64,000 nucleotides of DNA from Limosilactobacillus gorillae (GTDB lineage Bacteria > Bacillota > Bacilli > Lactobacillales > Lactobacillaceae). Both the position numbers and the translations under genes were made by a program. Shown in pieces: positions 34,352 to 44,514 of this stretch. Within the stretch, counting starts at the first letter, position 1; the number at the start of each line of letters is the position of its first letter. The stretch spans positions 1 through 64,000 of the forward strand of contig NZ_BCAH01000022.1 of assembly GCF_001293735.1 (NCBI RefSeq), written 5' to 3'. The notes beneath the pieces were generated by a model. It did no database searches. It was not told the DNA's origin and saw nothing but the letters and a program-made list of their open reading frames with translations.

Positions 34352-36184
34352 TTAATTGTCCAATTCTTCGTCAGCTTGTAAGACGGCCATAAAAGCGGCT
34401 TGTGGAACTTCCACCTTACCAACCGCCTTCATCCGCTTCTTCCCGCGCTTTTGCTTATCGAGTAGCTTAGCCCGCCGGTCGGGATCCCCGGTGTGAATCC
34501 GGGCGGTCACATCCTTACGGTAAGCCTTAATGTTGGTCCGAGCAATAATCTTAGAGCCAATCGCTGCTTGAACCGGTATTTCAAAGTTCTGCCGTGGGAT
34601 GATCTTTTTGAGCTTAGAAGCAATATCACGCCCCCGCTCCTCGGCAAAGTCCCGGTGGGAAATGAAACTCAAGGCATCAACCCGGTCGCCATTCAAGAGA
34701 ATATCAATCTTAACCAGGTCGGATGGCCGGTAGTCATCGATTTCGTAATCCAAGGAGGCATAGCCCCGCGTGGAGGACTTTAGGCGATCAAAGAAGTCGT
34801 AGATAATTTCTGATAGCGGGATGTGATATATGACGTTGACCCGTGTGTCAGACAGATATTCCATCGTATCAAACTGGCCGCGCTTGCGCTGACACAGTTC
34901 CATCACAGCCCCGACATAATCGTTTGGGACCATAATTGAGGCTTTAACAAAGGGTTCTTCAATTGACTTGATCTCAGTGACGTCTGGCATTTCAGCTGGA
35001 TTTTCAACGTTTTTGGTCGACCCATCGTGTAAGTTAACATGGTAGGTAACAGACGGGGCGGTAGTGATTAAATCAAGGTCAAACTCCCGCTCCAACCGTT
35101 CTTGAATCACATCCATGTGTAGCATCCCCAAGAAGCCACAGCGGAAACCAAAACCAAGGGCCTGAGAACTTTCCGGCTCAAAGGTTAAGGCGGCATCATT
35201 TAACTGTAGTTTTTCCAGGGCGTCCCGTAAGTCGTTAAACTTGGCATTATCGGTTGGGTAAAGCCCTGCGTAAACCATTGGTTGCATCTGCCGGTAGCCA
35301 GCCAGCGGCTTATCCGTTGGGTTATCGGCATCGGTGATCGTATCCCCAACCCGGGCATCCTTAATATCCTTAATGGCCGCCGTAATGTAGCCAACATCCC
35401 CAGCCATCAAGATATCACGAGCGAGGGGCTTGGGTGAGTTAATCCCTACTTCAGCGACTTCATATACCGCTTTTGAGTTCATAAACTCAATGCGATCTCC
35501 CTTTTTGACGGTTCCTTCCTTAACCCGGACGGACAGAACCACTCCCCGGTAATCATCGTACTTGGAGTCAAAGATCAACGCCTTTAGTGGTGCCTCGAGG
35601 TCGCCGGTTGGGGCCGGGATGTCTTGAACAATTTTTTCTAGAACCTGGTCGACATTAACCCCGGTCTTAGCCGAGATGTCAACGGCCTCATCAGTGTCCA
35701 AGCCGATTTCGTCCTCAATCTGTTTCTTAGTCCCTTCCGGATCCGCGGATGGGAGATCCACCTTATTAATTACCGGTAGAATCTCAAGATCGTTATCGAT
35801 AGCCAAGTAAGTGTTGGCCAGAGTTTGGGCCTCGACCCCCTGGGTTGCGTCAACTACTAGAATTGCCCCTTCACAGGCGGCCAAGGACCGTGATACCTCG
35901 TAGGAGAAGTCAACGTGGCCCGGGGTATCAATTAGATGAAAGATGTAATCTTTACCATCCTTGGCGTGATAAGTCAGGGCCACGGCGTTTAACTTGATCG
36001 TGATCCCCCGCTCCCGTTCCAGGGGCATGTCGTCCAAGATCTGGTTTTTCATCTCGCGCTTACTGATCGTATCGGTCATTTCCAAAATCCGGTCGGCCAG
36101 CGTCGACTTCCCGTGATCAATGTGGGCCACAATCGAAAAGTTACGAATTCGCCGTTGGCGTTCCTTCATCGCTGCTAAATCCAT
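34352..36184 (-). CDS. lepA: Elongation factor 4 (LepA)
   Basis: This ribosome-associated GTPase back-translocates or helps stalled ribosomes and initiation. The 610-aa protein has P-loop AHIDHGKST, switch [14 protein letters not shown] and SAKTG motifs, EF-G-like domains II and III, and the LepA-specific C-terminal domain ending [18 protein letters not shown]. The ATG at 36184 was kept because no stronger binding site serves a later codon. Confidence 0.97.
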   Translation of the reverse strand: MDLAAMKERQRRIRNFSIVAHIDHGKSTLADRILEMTDTISKREMKNQILDDMPLERERGITIKLNAVALTYHAKDGKDYIFHLIDTPGHVDFSYEVSRSLAACEGAILVVDATQGVEAQTLANTYLAIDNDLEILPVINKVDLPSADPEGTKKQIEDEIGLDTDEAVDISAKTGVNVDQVLEKIVQDIPAPTGDLEAPLKALIFDSKYDDYRGVVLSVRVKEGTVKKGDRIEFMNSKAVYEVAEVGINSPKPLARDILMAGDVGYITAAIKDIKDARVGDTITDADNPTDKPLAGYRQMQPMVYAGLYPTDNAKFNDLRDALEKLQLNDAALTFEPESSQALGFGFRCGFLGMLHMDVIQERLEREFDLDLITTAPSVTYHVNLHDGSTKNVENPAEMPDVTEIKSIEEPFVKASIMVPNDYVGAVMELCQRKRGQFDTMEYLSDTRVNVIYHIPLSEIIYDFFDRLKSSTRGYASLDYEIDDYRPSDLVKIDILLNGDRVDALSFISHRDFAEERGRDIASKLKKIIPRQNFEIPVQAAIGSKIIARTNIKAYRKDVTARIHTGDPDRRAKLLDKQKRGKKRMKAVGKVEVPQAAFMAVLQADEELDN

Positions 36185-36220
36185 GCACTATGCCTACTTT
36201 CTTCCGTAAAGTCTGCTACT

Positions 36221-36250
36221 AGTATAGCAAAGACCGCCGCCAAGCGCCAA
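36221..36250 (-). promoter_or_regulatory. Probable lepA promoter
   Basis: The minus strand has TTGGCG, 18 bases, then TATACT with a TGC extension, about 37 bases before the start codon. Confidence 0.55.
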
Positions 36251-36306
36251 ATTAAGCTGCCTGCTTCAACTGAACGGCCGCCTTAATTATTTGCGATCCC
36301 GTAACT

Positions 36307-37905
36307 TTAGTCGTGGGAATTAACAACGCTGTTATCCATGACAGCAATTTGAGCTAACATAACCTCCTGGTACAGGTTATAGATGATGTTTTCAATATCG
36401 GCATACTCCTGCTGAACCTCACTAAGGTACTCCCGCTCCTCACGAAAGGCCAGTTGGTAAGCCTGAAATAAGAGGAGCCGTTCCTCTTTGGGCAAAGTTG
36501 GCTGACGCACGTTTTTAACCCATTCCTTTAAAAACTCCCCTAAGGAGGTATCGCTCTGCTGGGAGCGTAGATCGTAAACGATCAAGTTCCTTAATTCTTG
36601 TGGTAGATAGATTTGGTTTATTTTTTCAATTGCCCGTTCAATCATCGCCGTCCGAATCTTAATTGTCTTATCTTGAAGAGACTGATTGGTTTGCTGGTGC
36701 GGCAGAATAAAGCGGAACAAAATGGTTGGTACCAGCATACTCAAAACGATTAGGACTGATTCAGACATGATCACTAAGTTAAAATCCTTAGTTTGAACAC
36801 TGGTTTCAGCCACCGTATACGCCAGGGCGAAGGTTACCGTTCCGTGAATCCCACCCAGGGCAAAAATCATTGACCGCTTCCAAGCAGTCCGGTGAACGAA
36901 ACGGACGTAGATAAAGCGGACCACCAAGTTTGCTAAGTACAAGAGAATTCCAATAATCAGCCAATCCCAGGAACCATGGGTAATTTCTTCATCCAAGGTT
37001 ACCCGGGTTAGTACAATCCCAAGGATAATGAAAACCATTACGTTCAAAAGGTCAGTAATCAAGTTTACCAGTTGAACAGAATCATAGGCCACCTTAGGGT
37101 TTAATAAGCGACTTCGTTCGGCTTCAACCCGGCTGACTAACCCCCCGCAAACAACGGCAATAATTCCGGAAACGTGAATTGCTTCGGCCCCATAGTAGAT
37201 CGCAAAGGGAGTTAAGAGGTACATGATCTTAACCGGCGTTCCGCTATTTAAAGTGTTATTAATAAAGTTCATCCGGGAGTGGAAGAGGGCTTGCCGAATC
37301 ACCATCGAGGCTCCACCAATAACACCACCGGCAATTACTCCCCCACCGGCAGAATACAAAAAGTCAAGGAAGGTTTGTCCTACGTTGACGCCCCCATTGA
37401 CGTACCACAGGACTCCCATGTTTAATAGGATGATCCCGGAAGCATCGTTGAAAAGAGATTCAAACTTGAGGTTATTACCAACCGATTCTGGAATAATCAG
37501 TCCATTTGATACTGCTTCCGAAGCAGTCGCATCCGTTGGGGTACTGATGGCCGCCAAGATTACCGCTACCGATAGTGACCCCACCAGAGGATAAACCATT
37601 GCCGTGGCAGCAATCGCACACAAAATAACCATGGTAACCGTCAAACTAACAATTGTTCGCCAAGTTTTTACTACTAAGTTCAACCGAACCTGTTGTCCTT
37701 CAAAGAACAAGAGCGGTGCCACAATCATCCCCAAGAAGATCTCCGAGTGAAACTCCGCAATTAGGTGGTTTGTAAACGGAATTAGGGCCACAATTATCCC
37801 AATTACTAGGGCAACATAGTTAGTGGCAACCTGCGGAAAAAACTGGCGTTTAATAATGATTGCTAAAGCAGCAATAATACTTATCGAAACCGTTGAGATT
37901 AACAT
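36307..37905 (-). CDS. Na+/H+ antiporter (CPA1/NhaP family)
   Basis: This is a membrane cation/proton exchanger for pH and sodium homeostasis. The 532-aa protein has about twelve helices over the first 400 residues, with the CPA1 hallmark STPTDATA and ESLFNDASGII segments that hold the ion-binding acidic residues, then a cytoplasmic tail of about 130 residues. It is monocistronic by spacing. A weak AATTAAG/CTTAATT hairpin lies downstream at about 36252-36292. Confidence 0.9.
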   Translation of the reverse strand: MLISTVSISIIAALAIIIKRQFFPQVATNYVALVIGIIVALIPFTNHLIAEFHSEIFLGMIVAPLLFFEGQQVRLNLVVKTWRTIVSLTVTMVILCAIAATAMVYPLVGSLSVAVILAAISTPTDATASEAVSNGLIIPESVGNNLKFESLFNDASGIILLNMGVLWYVNGGVNVGQTFLDFLYSAGGGVIAGGVIGGASMVIRQALFHSRMNFINNTLNSGTPVKIMYLLTPFAIYYGAEAIHVSGIIAVVCGGLVSRVEAERSRLLNPKVAYDSVQLVNLITDLLNVMVFIILGIVLTRVTLDEEITHGSWDWLIIGILLYLANLVVRFIYVRFVHRTAWKRSMIFALGGIHGTVTFALAYTVAETSVQTKDFNLVIMSESVLIVLSMLVPTILFRFILPHQQTNQSLQDKTIKIRTAMIERAIEKINQIYLPQELRNLIVYDLRSQQSDTSLGEFLKEWVKNVRQPTLPKEERLLLFQAYQLAFREEREYLSEVQQEYADIENIIYNLYQEVMLAQIAVMDNSVVNSHD

Positions 37906-37947
37906 TATACTCCCCCTATTTAATATATTTGTTATATCTTAACACAT

Positions 37948-37988
37948 AAAAAGCAGGGCCCCCTCAATAGGGTAGGGACCCCGCTTTT
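37948..37988 (-). terminator. Terminator of the dnaK operon after dnaJ
   Basis: AAAAGCGGGGTCCCT pairs imperfectly with GGGGGCCCTGCTTTT on the minus strand, ending in TTTTTATG. It lies 7 bases after the dnaJ stop. Confidence 0.8.
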
Positions 37989-37994
37989 CATATC

Positions 37995-39140
37995 TTATTT
38001 TTCTTCAAAGGCATCCTTGAGACGGTCAAAGAAACCAGGTTTGACACCCTTAACGTCTTCACCGGAGGCCGCCGCAAAGGCTAACATTGCCTCGCGTTGC
38101 CGTTTATTCAGGTTCTTTGGCGTCTTCACGTGAATAGTCACGTACTCATCACCGTTACCGTTCCCGTTGATCCGTGGAACCCCCTTACCCCGCAAACGGA
38201 AGCGGGTTTCTGATTGAGTCCCCGCTGGGATTTTTAAGTCAACGTCGCCATGAACGGTCTTAGCTTGGATGTGATCTCCAAGGGCCGCTTGGGAAATTGA
38301 AATATCTTGATCAACATTGATCGTATCTCCATCCCGCTTAAACTCACGGCTTGGGGTGACCTTAAAGATAATGTATAAATCACCGTACGGGCCACCGTTT
38401 TGACCAGCTTCCCCCTGCCCTTGCAGACGCATTTGCTGACCATCGTCGATTCCTTGAGGTACCTTGACCTTTAACTCATGGCGCTCATCAACCACACCAG
38501 CACCGTGACAAGTGTCACACTGGTCAGCCGGGTCAATCACTTGGCCCTTCCCGCCACAGGTTGGGCAAACCTCTTGGGACTGCATTACCCCCATCATTGT
38601 TTGCCGCTGGCGCAAGACATAGCCTTGCCCATGACAAGTTGAACAGGTGTGAGCGGACTTACCAGGCTTAACGCCTGACCCGTGACAAGTATCGCACTCT
38701 GCTGAACGATTGTACTTAATCGTGGTTTCCTTACCAAAGATGGCGTCCATGAAATCAAGAGTCATCGTGTACTGAAGGTCCCGGCCCTGCCGGGGAGCGG
38801 ATGGATCACGCCGGGCTCGGCCACCACCAAAGAGATCGCCAAAGATATCGGAAAAGTCACCGAAACCACCCTGACTAAAACCGCCCTGGCCAAAGCCACC
38901 TTGACCACCAAAGCCTGCCTGAGGGCCAGCAGAACCGTACTGATCGTATTGGGCCCGTTTTTGCTCGTCACTCAAGGTTTCGTAGGCTTCGTTAATCTTT
39001 TTAAATTTCTCTTCGGCACCCGCCTCATGATTTACATCGGGGTGGTACTTGGCCGCCAGTTTTCGGTAGGCCCGCTTAATTTCGGCCTCGGAGGCGTCCT
39101 TTTTAACACCGAGGACATCGTATAAATCTTGTTCTGCCAT
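37995..39140 (-). CDS. dnaJ: Chaperone DnaJ
   Basis: This Hsp40 co-chaperone delivers substrates to DnaK and stimulates its ATPase. The 381-aa protein has an N-terminal J domain with HPD in KYHPDVNHE, a Gly/Phe region (about residues 70-110), four zinc-binding CxxCxGxG motifs ([32 protein letters not shown]) and C-terminal beta domains. It is the last gene of hrcA-grpE-dnaK-dnaJ. A strong hairpin separates it from dnaK. Confidence 0.98.
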   Translation of the reverse strand: MAEQDLYDVLGVKKDASEAEIKRAYRKLAAKYHPDVNHEAGAEEKFKKINEAYETLSDEQKRAQYDQYGSAGPQAGFGGQGGFGQGGFSQGGFGDFSDIFGDLFGGGRARRDPSAPRQGRDLQYTMTLDFMDAIFGKETTIKYNRSAECDTCHGSGVKPGKSAHTCSTCHGQGYVLRQRQTMMGVMQSQEVCPTCGGKGQVIDPADQCDTCHGAGVVDERHELKVKVPQGIDDGQQMRLQGQGEAGQNGGPYGDLYIIFKVTPSREFKRDGDTINVDQDISISQAALGDHIQAKTVHGDVDLKIPAGTQSETRFRLRGKGVPRINGNGNGDEYVTIHVKTPKNLNKRQREAMLAFAAASGEDVKGVKPGFFDRLKDAFEEK

Positions 39141-39191
39141 GAATACCCCTCACTTAAATTTGTAGGTTATTATCGCATAGACCACCATAGC

Positions 39192-39237
39192 AAGCAAGAA
39201 GCCAAAGTCCGGTTTCCTGGCCTTTGGCTTCTTGCTT
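39192..39237. terminator. 16-bp perfect hairpin between dnaK and dnaJ
   Basis: AAGCAAGAAGCCAAAG (39192-39207) pairs fully with 39222-39237 around a 14-base loop. The minus strand lacks a T-run after it, so it looks more like a partial terminator, processing site or mRNA stabiliser. Confidence 0.6.
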
Positions 39238-39255
39238 AATTATGGGAGGACCTAA

Positions 39256-41112
39256 CTACTTCTTGTCGTCCGGGTTAACTTCTTCAAAATCCCCGTCAAC
39301 AGTGTTGTCGTCGCCCTTCTTATCCGTATCTTGGTTACCCTTTGGTTGGTCGCCATTGGCTTGGTTTTCTTGTTGGGCTTGTTGGTATAATTTGACAGTC
39401 AGGTCTTGAACAATCTTGTTCAAATCGTCTTTCTTGGCCTTCATGTCCTCTAAGTTATTGTCATCCTTAGCCTTTTGAAGGGCATCTTTTGCATCCTTAG
39501 CCTTCTTGATTTCATCATCTGAAACCTTACCCTTCAATTCTTCAAGGGTCTTATCAGTTTGGAAGAGAAGTTGGTCAGTTTCGTTTCGAACGTCGGCTTC
39601 TTCCTTCTTCTTCTTGTCGGCTTCGGCGTTTGCTTCAGCATCCTTCTTCATCCGTTCGATTTCTTCATCGGACAAGCCGGAGTTAGACTTGATAGTGATG
39701 TTTTGCTTCTTGTGGGTCCCTTGATCTTCAGCAGAAACGTTAACAATCCCGTTCTTATCAATGTCGAAGGTCACTTTGATTTGTGGAACCCCACGTGGTG
39801 CAGGCGGAATATCCGTTAATTGGAAGTTCCCAAGCGTCTTGTTGTCAGCAGCCATTGGCCGTTCACCTTGTAAGACGTGGATATCAACAGCCGGTTGGTT
39901 ATCAGCAGCCGTAGAGAAGACCTGGCTCTTAGAAGTTGGGATCGTGGTGTTGCGATCGATCAGCTTGGTGAACACGCCCCCCATGGTTTCAATCCCCAAT
40001 GAAAGTGGCGTAACATCCAAGAGGACCACGTCCTTAACGTCACCGGTCAGAACCCCACCTTGGATGGCAGCCCCAAGGGCAACGGCTTCATCAGGGTTGA
40101 TGGAGTGGTTAGGTTCCTTCCCTGTCAGGGACTTAACCATTTCTTGCACGGCTGGAATCCGGGTAGAACCACCGTTTAAGATGACTTCATCAATGTCAGA
40201 GAAGTCTAATTCGGCGTCCTTTAAGGCATTTAAGACTGGTTGCTTAGTCTTTTCAACTAGTTCGTTCGTCAATTGGTTGAATTGGGCCCGGGTTAAAGTC
40301 TTTTCCAAGTGGAGTGGGCCATTATCACCAGAGGTGATGAACGGAAGGGAAATTTGGGCTTCTTGAACCCCAGAAAGATCTTTCTTAGCCTTTTCAGCAG
40401 CATCCTTGAGCCGTTGGAGTGCCATCTTGTCTTGGGAAAGATCAATGCCGTTTTCTTGCTTGAAGCCGTCAATCAACCAGTCCATGATCTTTTGGTCGAA
40501 GTCATCACCACCAAGGTGTGTGTCCCCGTTTGTGGAGAGCACTTGGAAGACCCCGTCACCAAGTTCAAGAATCGAAACGTCAAAGGTACCCCCACCAAGG
40601 TCGTAAACCAGGATCTTTTCATCCTTGTCCTTCTTGTCTAACCCGTAGGCCAGAGAAGAAGCGGTTGGTTCGTTGATAATCCGCTTAACGTCAAGTCCAG
40701 CAATCTTCCCGGCGTCCTTAGTAGCTTGACGTTGGGCATCGTTAAAGTAAGCTGGCACCGTGATTACGGCTTCAGAAACCGTGTCCCCAATGTAGTCTTC
40801 CGCGTACTTCTTAATGTATTGAAGAATCATTGCGGAAATTTCTTGTGGCGTGTACTTCTTACCTTCGATATCAACGGTATAGCCTGCTTCACCCATGTGA
40901 CTCTTAATGGACTTAACCGTGTTTGGATTGGTAATTGCTTGACGCTTAGCCACTTCCCCAACTTGAACTTCCCCATTCTTAAAGGAAACAACGGACGGGG
41001 TGGTCCGGCCCCCTTCTGGGTTAGTGATAATCTTTGGCTCGTTACCTTCCATTACGGCAACGGCGGAGTTAGTGGTACCAAGGTCGATACCGATAATCTT
41101 GTTACTTGCCAT
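39256..41112 (-). CDS. dnaK: Chaperone DnaK (Hsp70)
   Basis: This ATP-driven chaperone folds new and stress-damaged proteins. The 618-aa protein begins [20 protein letters not shown] (phosphate-1 motif) and has [14 protein letters not shown], the substrate-binding domain and a helical lid ending in a Gln/Asn/Asp-rich tail with EEVNPDDKK. Strong codon bias indicates high expression. It follows grpE by 35 bases. Confidence 0.99.
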   Translation of the reverse strand: MASNKIIGIDLGTTNSAVAVMEGNEPKIITNPEGGRTTPSVVSFKNGEVQVGEVAKRQAITNPNTVKSIKSHMGEAGYTVDIEGKKYTPQEISAMILQYIKKYAEDYIGDTVSEAVITVPAYFNDAQRQATKDAGKIAGLDVKRIINEPTASSLAYGLDKKDKDEKILVYDLGGGTFDVSILELGDGVFQVLSTNGDTHLGGDDFDQKIMDWLIDGFKQENGIDLSQDKMALQRLKDAAEKAKKDLSGVQEAQISLPFITSGDNGPLHLEKTLTRAQFNQLTNELVEKTKQPVLNALKDAELDFSDIDEVILNGGSTRIPAVQEMVKSLTGKEPNHSINPDEAVALGAAIQGGVLTGDVKDVVLLDVTPLSLGIETMGGVFTKLIDRNTTIPTSKSQVFSTAADNQPAVDIHVLQGERPMAADNKTLGNFQLTDIPPAPRGVPQIKVTFDIDKNGIVNVSAEDQGTHKKQNITIKSNSGLSDEEIERMKKDAEANAEADKKKKEEADVRNETDQLLFQTDKTLEELKGKVSDDEIKKAKDAKDALQKAKDDNNLEDMKAKKDDLNKIVQDLTVKLYQQAQQENQANGDQPKGNQDTDKKGDDNTVDGDFEEVNPDDKK

Positions 41113-41147
41113 ACTTATATCCCTCTTTTTAGTTTTACTTACTTAAT

Positions 41148-41729
41148 TTATTGGGCAACGATTACCATGGCTGGGCGTAACACCCGGTCATGCAAAACGT
41201 AGCCGGCTTGAAGAACCTGCACAACGGTTTCAGGCTTTTGATCACCACTAGCAGCCACGGTTTGGACCGCTTGCTGCGTGGTCGGATCAAACGGCTTGTT
41301 TAATGCCTCAATTTCTTTAATATCATGGTCTTCTAAGGCCTTTTCCAGGTGATCGTGGACCATCTGAATTCCCTTTTTGAGCTGTTGACCGTTTTCGTCT
41401 TCCACCTCAATTTCAAGGGCCCGCTTTAAGTTGTCTAAGACGGGTAAGATCCCCTTGGCCAGGTCCTGACCATCATACTTTAACAGTTGCGCTTGTTCCT
41501 TTTTAAAACGCTTGGTCATGTTTTGGATTTCTGCTTGCGCCCGCAAGTTCTGGTCCTTTTGATCTTCAACTTGCTTTTGCAGCTCTTTAACCTGCTTTTC
41601 TAGCTCTTTAACACGAGTGTCAGCATCATTTGCAGGTCGCTCTTTCGTTGCTTTCGCTTGGTCACCCTTGACCGGACCTTCTTGCGGGTCAACGGAAGCT
41701 TGGTCTTTTTTTTCCTCTTCTTTTGCCAT
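41148..41729 (-). CDS. grpE: Nucleotide exchange factor GrpE
   Basis: GrpE releases ADP from DnaK. The 193-aa protein has a disordered acidic start, a long coiled coil (about residues 40-95, with DTRVKELEKQVKELQKQVED) and the C-terminal beta domain with VVQVLQAGYVLHDRVLRPAM. It lies 10 bases after hrcA, in the heat-shock operon. Confidence 0.97.
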   Translation of the reverse strand: MAKEEEKKDQASVDPQEGPVKGDQAKATKERPANDADTRVKELEKQVKELQKQVEDQKDQNLRAQAEIQNMTKRFKKEQAQLLKYDGQDLAKGILPVLDNLKRALEIEVEDENGQQLKKGIQMVHDHLEKALEDHDIKEIEALNKPFDPTTQQAVQTVAASGDQKPETVVQVLQAGYVLHDRVLRPAMVIVAQ

Positions 41730-41739
41730 TTAATCCCTC

Positions 41740-42786
41740 CTAGGAGTCGTAATAGCGATGGTAGTGGTCAAGTAGCCGCTTGGTTAGTTCACGACGAAAG
41801 GCGTCGACAATTCCAAGCGTCCGGGCATAAGGCATCCGGGTTGGACCGAGAACAGCAATAATGCCCTCCCCATACTGATCAACCTGATACTTTGCCGTGA
41901 TCAAACTATAATCATCCAAAATTTGGTTATCGGCGATTTCATTCCCGATCCGTACTGAGATATCGGCGGCATCATCAGGATCTAAAATCTCCTGCAGGTT
42001 GTTGCCGTGGTCTAAGAGTGCATATAGATCCTGGACAACGGCTGGATTCTGTTGATTGGCAAAGCCCAATAGGTTTAAACGTCCCCCCACAAAGAAGCGT
42101 TCGTTAGCCGCCCGGGAAGCGACCGAATCAAAGATGTTCAAAAAACCTTCTGGCTGATGAAGGTAACGGTTTACCTGTAACGGGATGTCCGTAACAAGTC
42201 GTTTCATCACCTCAGGCAAGGTAAGGCCAGTCAATTGGTCGTTAATCAATCGGATCACGGCTTCCAGGGCCTCCGTATCGATCCCCGGGGGTAAGATGGA
42301 GGATTGACTCTCAACTTCACCCGTATCCGTTACTAAAATAGCAATTACCTTTTGATTTCCCAGCGGAACCAGTCGAAAGCCACTCAATCGAGCATCTTTT
42401 TGCTCCGGTTTTAAGGTAAAAGCGGTGTAGCTGGTGAGGTTCGACAAGATATCAGCCGAGTGTGAAATAATTTCATCAAGCTTTTGGTACTCGGTGCCTA
42501 GTGAATTTTGAATTACAATCAGGTCATTTTTGGTTACCGACAACGGATCCAACAAGTGATCAACATAGTAACGATAACCCAGCCTGGACGGTACCCGCCC
42601 GGAGCTGGAGTGTTCCTTGGCTACCAATCCCTCGTGCTCTAAGACGACCATTTCATTTCTGATCGTGGCCGATGAAACCTTAGTTGTAAGGTGGTCGACC
42701 AGGGCCTTAGAGCCAACCGGTTGACCGGTCGTGGTGTATTGGCGTACAATCGCTTGCAGGACTTCTTCTTGGCGTTTAGTTAGCAT
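41740..42786 (-). CDS. hrcA: Heat-inducible transcription repressor HrcA
   Basis: HrcA represses class I heat-shock genes by binding CIRCE, and its activity depends on GroEL. The 348-aa protein has an N-terminal winged helix (MLTKRQEEVLQAIVRQYT, with SSATIRNEM as recognition region) and a C-terminal GAF-like domain. The GTG at 42795 lies inside the binding site. AAGGAAG serves the ATG at 42786. The CIRCE element 15 bases upstream shows autoregulation of the operon. Confidence 0.97.
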   Translation of the reverse strand: MLTKRQEEVLQAIVRQYTTTGQPVGSKALVDHLTTKVSSATIRNEMVVLEHEGLVAKEHSSSGRVPSRLGYRYYVDHLLDPLSVTKNDLIVIQNSLGTEYQKLDEIISHSADILSNLTSYTAFTLKPEQKDARLSGFRLVPLGNQKVIAILVTDTGEVESQSSILPPGIDTEALEAVIRLINDQLTGLTLPEVMKRLVTDIPLQVNRYLHQPEGFLNIFDSVASRAANERFFVGGRLNLLGFANQQNPAVVQDLYALLDHGNNLQEILDPDDAADISVRIGNEIADNQILDDYSLITAKYQVDQYGEGIIAVLGPTRMPYARTLGIVDAFRRELTKRLLDHYHRYYDS

Positions 42787-42801
42787 CTTGATCACTTCCT
42801 T

Positions 42802-42828
42802 TTAGCACTCTGACCATCTAAGTGCTAA
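42802..42828 (-). promoter_or_regulatory. CIRCE operator
   Basis: The inverted repeat TTAGCACTC, 9 bases, AAGTGCTAA matches the CIRCE consensus in all but one position. It lies between the hrcA promoter and start codon and is the HrcA binding site. Confidence 0.96.
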
Positions 42829-42839
42829 ATACAATGTAT

Positions 42840-42868
42840 AATATACCAACCGTTCCGCTAAAAGTCAA
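42840..42868 (-). promoter_or_regulatory. hrcA operon promoter
   Basis: The minus strand has TTGACT, 17 bases, TATATT. CIRCE overlaps the predicted 5' end region. Confidence 0.85.
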
Positions 42869-42911
42869 CAAAAGTCAAAGATCTTTTCGTAATTTATCAC
42901 CGAGGAATACC

Positions 42912-43277
42912 ATGCCAGATGACAACCGCTATGTTAAACCCCAGAGCGCTAAAGAAGCAATGGAGTTGATTCAAAAACTTTTTAATTCATATCGCAACGC
43001 CCCGCTTACCAGCGAACTATTAAACTACCACACTAACCTAGTGGCCCGTTTGAACAGCGATATCCTGCTGGCCGCTAAACAGGAAGGACCAAAACGAGTC
43101 GCCGACCTCAAATCAATGGTGGCACTCATGCAATCCTGGACCAGAATTCGGCTCAGCGGCCGCCCCTTCTTGGGTAAGATGCATCACTTCAAGCTTAGCA
43201 ATGGTAATCAGCCCAAGTTTAAACGTCGTGTCCACAAGATGAATGGGGGCAGTAATCATCGAGCCAGCCGTCATTGA
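42912..43277 (+). CDS. Unknown 121-aa basic protein divergent from hrcA
   Basis: The frame starting MPDDNRYVKPQSAKEAM has GAGGAA before its ATG. The longer frame from 42822 would run through CIRCE and the hrcA promoter and is unlikely. The protein is helical in its first half and strongly basic at the end (FKRRVHKMNGGSNHRASRH). No family is recognised. From 43278 to 43541 (264 bases) there is no gene or clear regulatory element. Confidence 0.6.
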   Translation: MPDDNRYVKPQSAKEAMELIQKLFNSYRNAPLTSELLNYHTNLVARLNSDILLAAKQEGPKRVADLKSMVALMQSWTRIRLSGRPFLGKMHHFKLSNGNQPKFKRRVHKMNGGSNHRASRH

Positions 43278-43541
43278 TTATGGAAGGAAGTTTCAGTAGC
43301 CACAATACGTCAACCACCTCTGACTAAAGTTACGAAATTTCCGACCAAACCAATTAAATGGAAAAACGCCCAGCTGATATTCAAACCAGTGGACGCTGTA
43401 GTTGCCTTAGAGCATCATTTTAACGCGCTTACTAGACACACGGTGAGGATAGTTAGGTAAATGTGCCATAATAACTAGGTGAAAATGTTAGGTCGGTTGA
43501 TGCTTTAATAGACTGGTCCCAAGTGCCCTTATTAACTATTC

Positions 43542-44504
43542 TTAATCAAAAATATCCGGTAAAGCCGCCAAATCTTCTAAGATTGTCATTGAATCAACCT
43601 GGTCTTGCTTTAACTGAGCAACCAAACCTTCAACCCCGTTAAACTTAACTTCGCCCCGTAGGCGCTTGAGCCAGGTAACGGTGACGTGTTCACCGTAAAT
43701 GTTGTCATGGAAGTCAAAGAGGTAAACCTCAATTGTCTTGTGTTTATTTTGGCCAAAGGTAACGTTATAGCCCACCGAAGCCATCCCACCATACCAGTGA
43801 CCATCAACCTTGAAACGGACGGTGTAGACCCCGACGGCCGGAATCCGTTCAAGTGGATTCCAAGCCACGTTAGCGGTCGGAAAGCCAATTGTCCGGCCCC
43901 GCGCTAGACCATGAACAACTATTCCGCTAGTTTGGTAACGATAGCCCAACATTTCGTTGGCCGTCGTCACCCTTCCTTCGTCAATTAGGTGGCGAATCCG
44001 ACTGGAACTGATCTTCTGTTTTTCACTTTCCTGTTTTTCAACCGTGATTACATCAAACTGCCCTCCCGCATACTCAGGGAGCCGCTGCATGGTGGCAACG
44101 TCCTTGGGTCCGTACGTGTGATCAAAGCCAGCTACCACCGCCACTGCGTGCATCTTCACCAGGTATTGGTTAACAAATTCGACCGGGGTGAGGCCTCCCA
44201 GTTTAGCCGTAAAGTCAACCAAGTAAACCAAGTCACATCCAAGCTTGTCCAGCAGGGCGAGCTTTTTTTCAATCGTGGTTAAATAGTGTACTCCTTCGTC
44301 ATAACGCTGGTAAACAATCCCCGGGAGCTTATCATAGGTTAAAACCGCTAAGGGAACATGACGCCGGACCGCCTCTTCTTTGGCCCGGGCAATCACCGCC
44401 TGATGCCCTCGGTGGACCCCATCGAAAAAGCCCATCGCAACCACCACCGGTCCCTCAGGAACCTGTGCTTCCACCAACGGATGGTGAACCTTAATTACTT
44501 CCAT
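43542..44504 (-). CDS. ribF: Bifunctional riboflavin kinase / FAD synthetase
   Basis: This enzyme converts riboflavin to FMN and then FAD. The 320-aa protein has the N-terminal nucleotidyltransferase MGFFDGVHRGHQ with ISSSRIR, and the C-terminal kinase with GRTIGFPTANV. AGAAGGGA precedes the ATG at 44504. The longest frame adds 27 residues overlapping truB. It follows truB by 10 bases, a standard Firmicute pair. Its FMN product is the ligand of the riboswitch at 29481. Confidence 0.95.
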   Translation of the reverse strand: MEVIKVHHPLVEAQVPEGPVVVAMGFFDGVHRGHQAVIARAKEEAVRRHVPLAVLTYDKLPGIVYQRYDEGVHYLTTIEKKLALLDKLGCDLVYLVDFTAKLGGLTPVEFVNQYLVKMHAVAVVAGFDHTYGPKDVATMQRLPEYAGGQFDVITVEKQESEKQKISSSRIRHLIDEGRVTTANEMLGYRYQTSGIVVHGLARGRTIGFPTANVAWNPLERIPAVGVYTVRFKVDGHWYGGMASVGYNVTFGQNKHKTIEVYLFDFHDNIYGEHVTVTWLKRLRGEVKFNGVEGLVAQLKQDQVDSMTILEDLAALPDIFD

Positions 44505-44514
44505 CGTATCCCTT

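Noticed and set aside
34246-34422. 59-residue N-terminal extension of the serA-like protein
   Set aside because: It overlaps the start of lepA's terminator region and lacks a binding site; AGGAGGGG marks the ATG at 34245.
39761-40641. Long plus-strand frames (up to 201 codons) opposite dnaK
   Set aside because: They mirror the biased codons of dnaK, lack ribosome binding sites and show no family resemblance.
43278-43541. Possible gene or RNA in the gap between the 121-aa gene and ribF
   Set aside because: No frame with start signals, no strong hairpin and no promoter pair was found.
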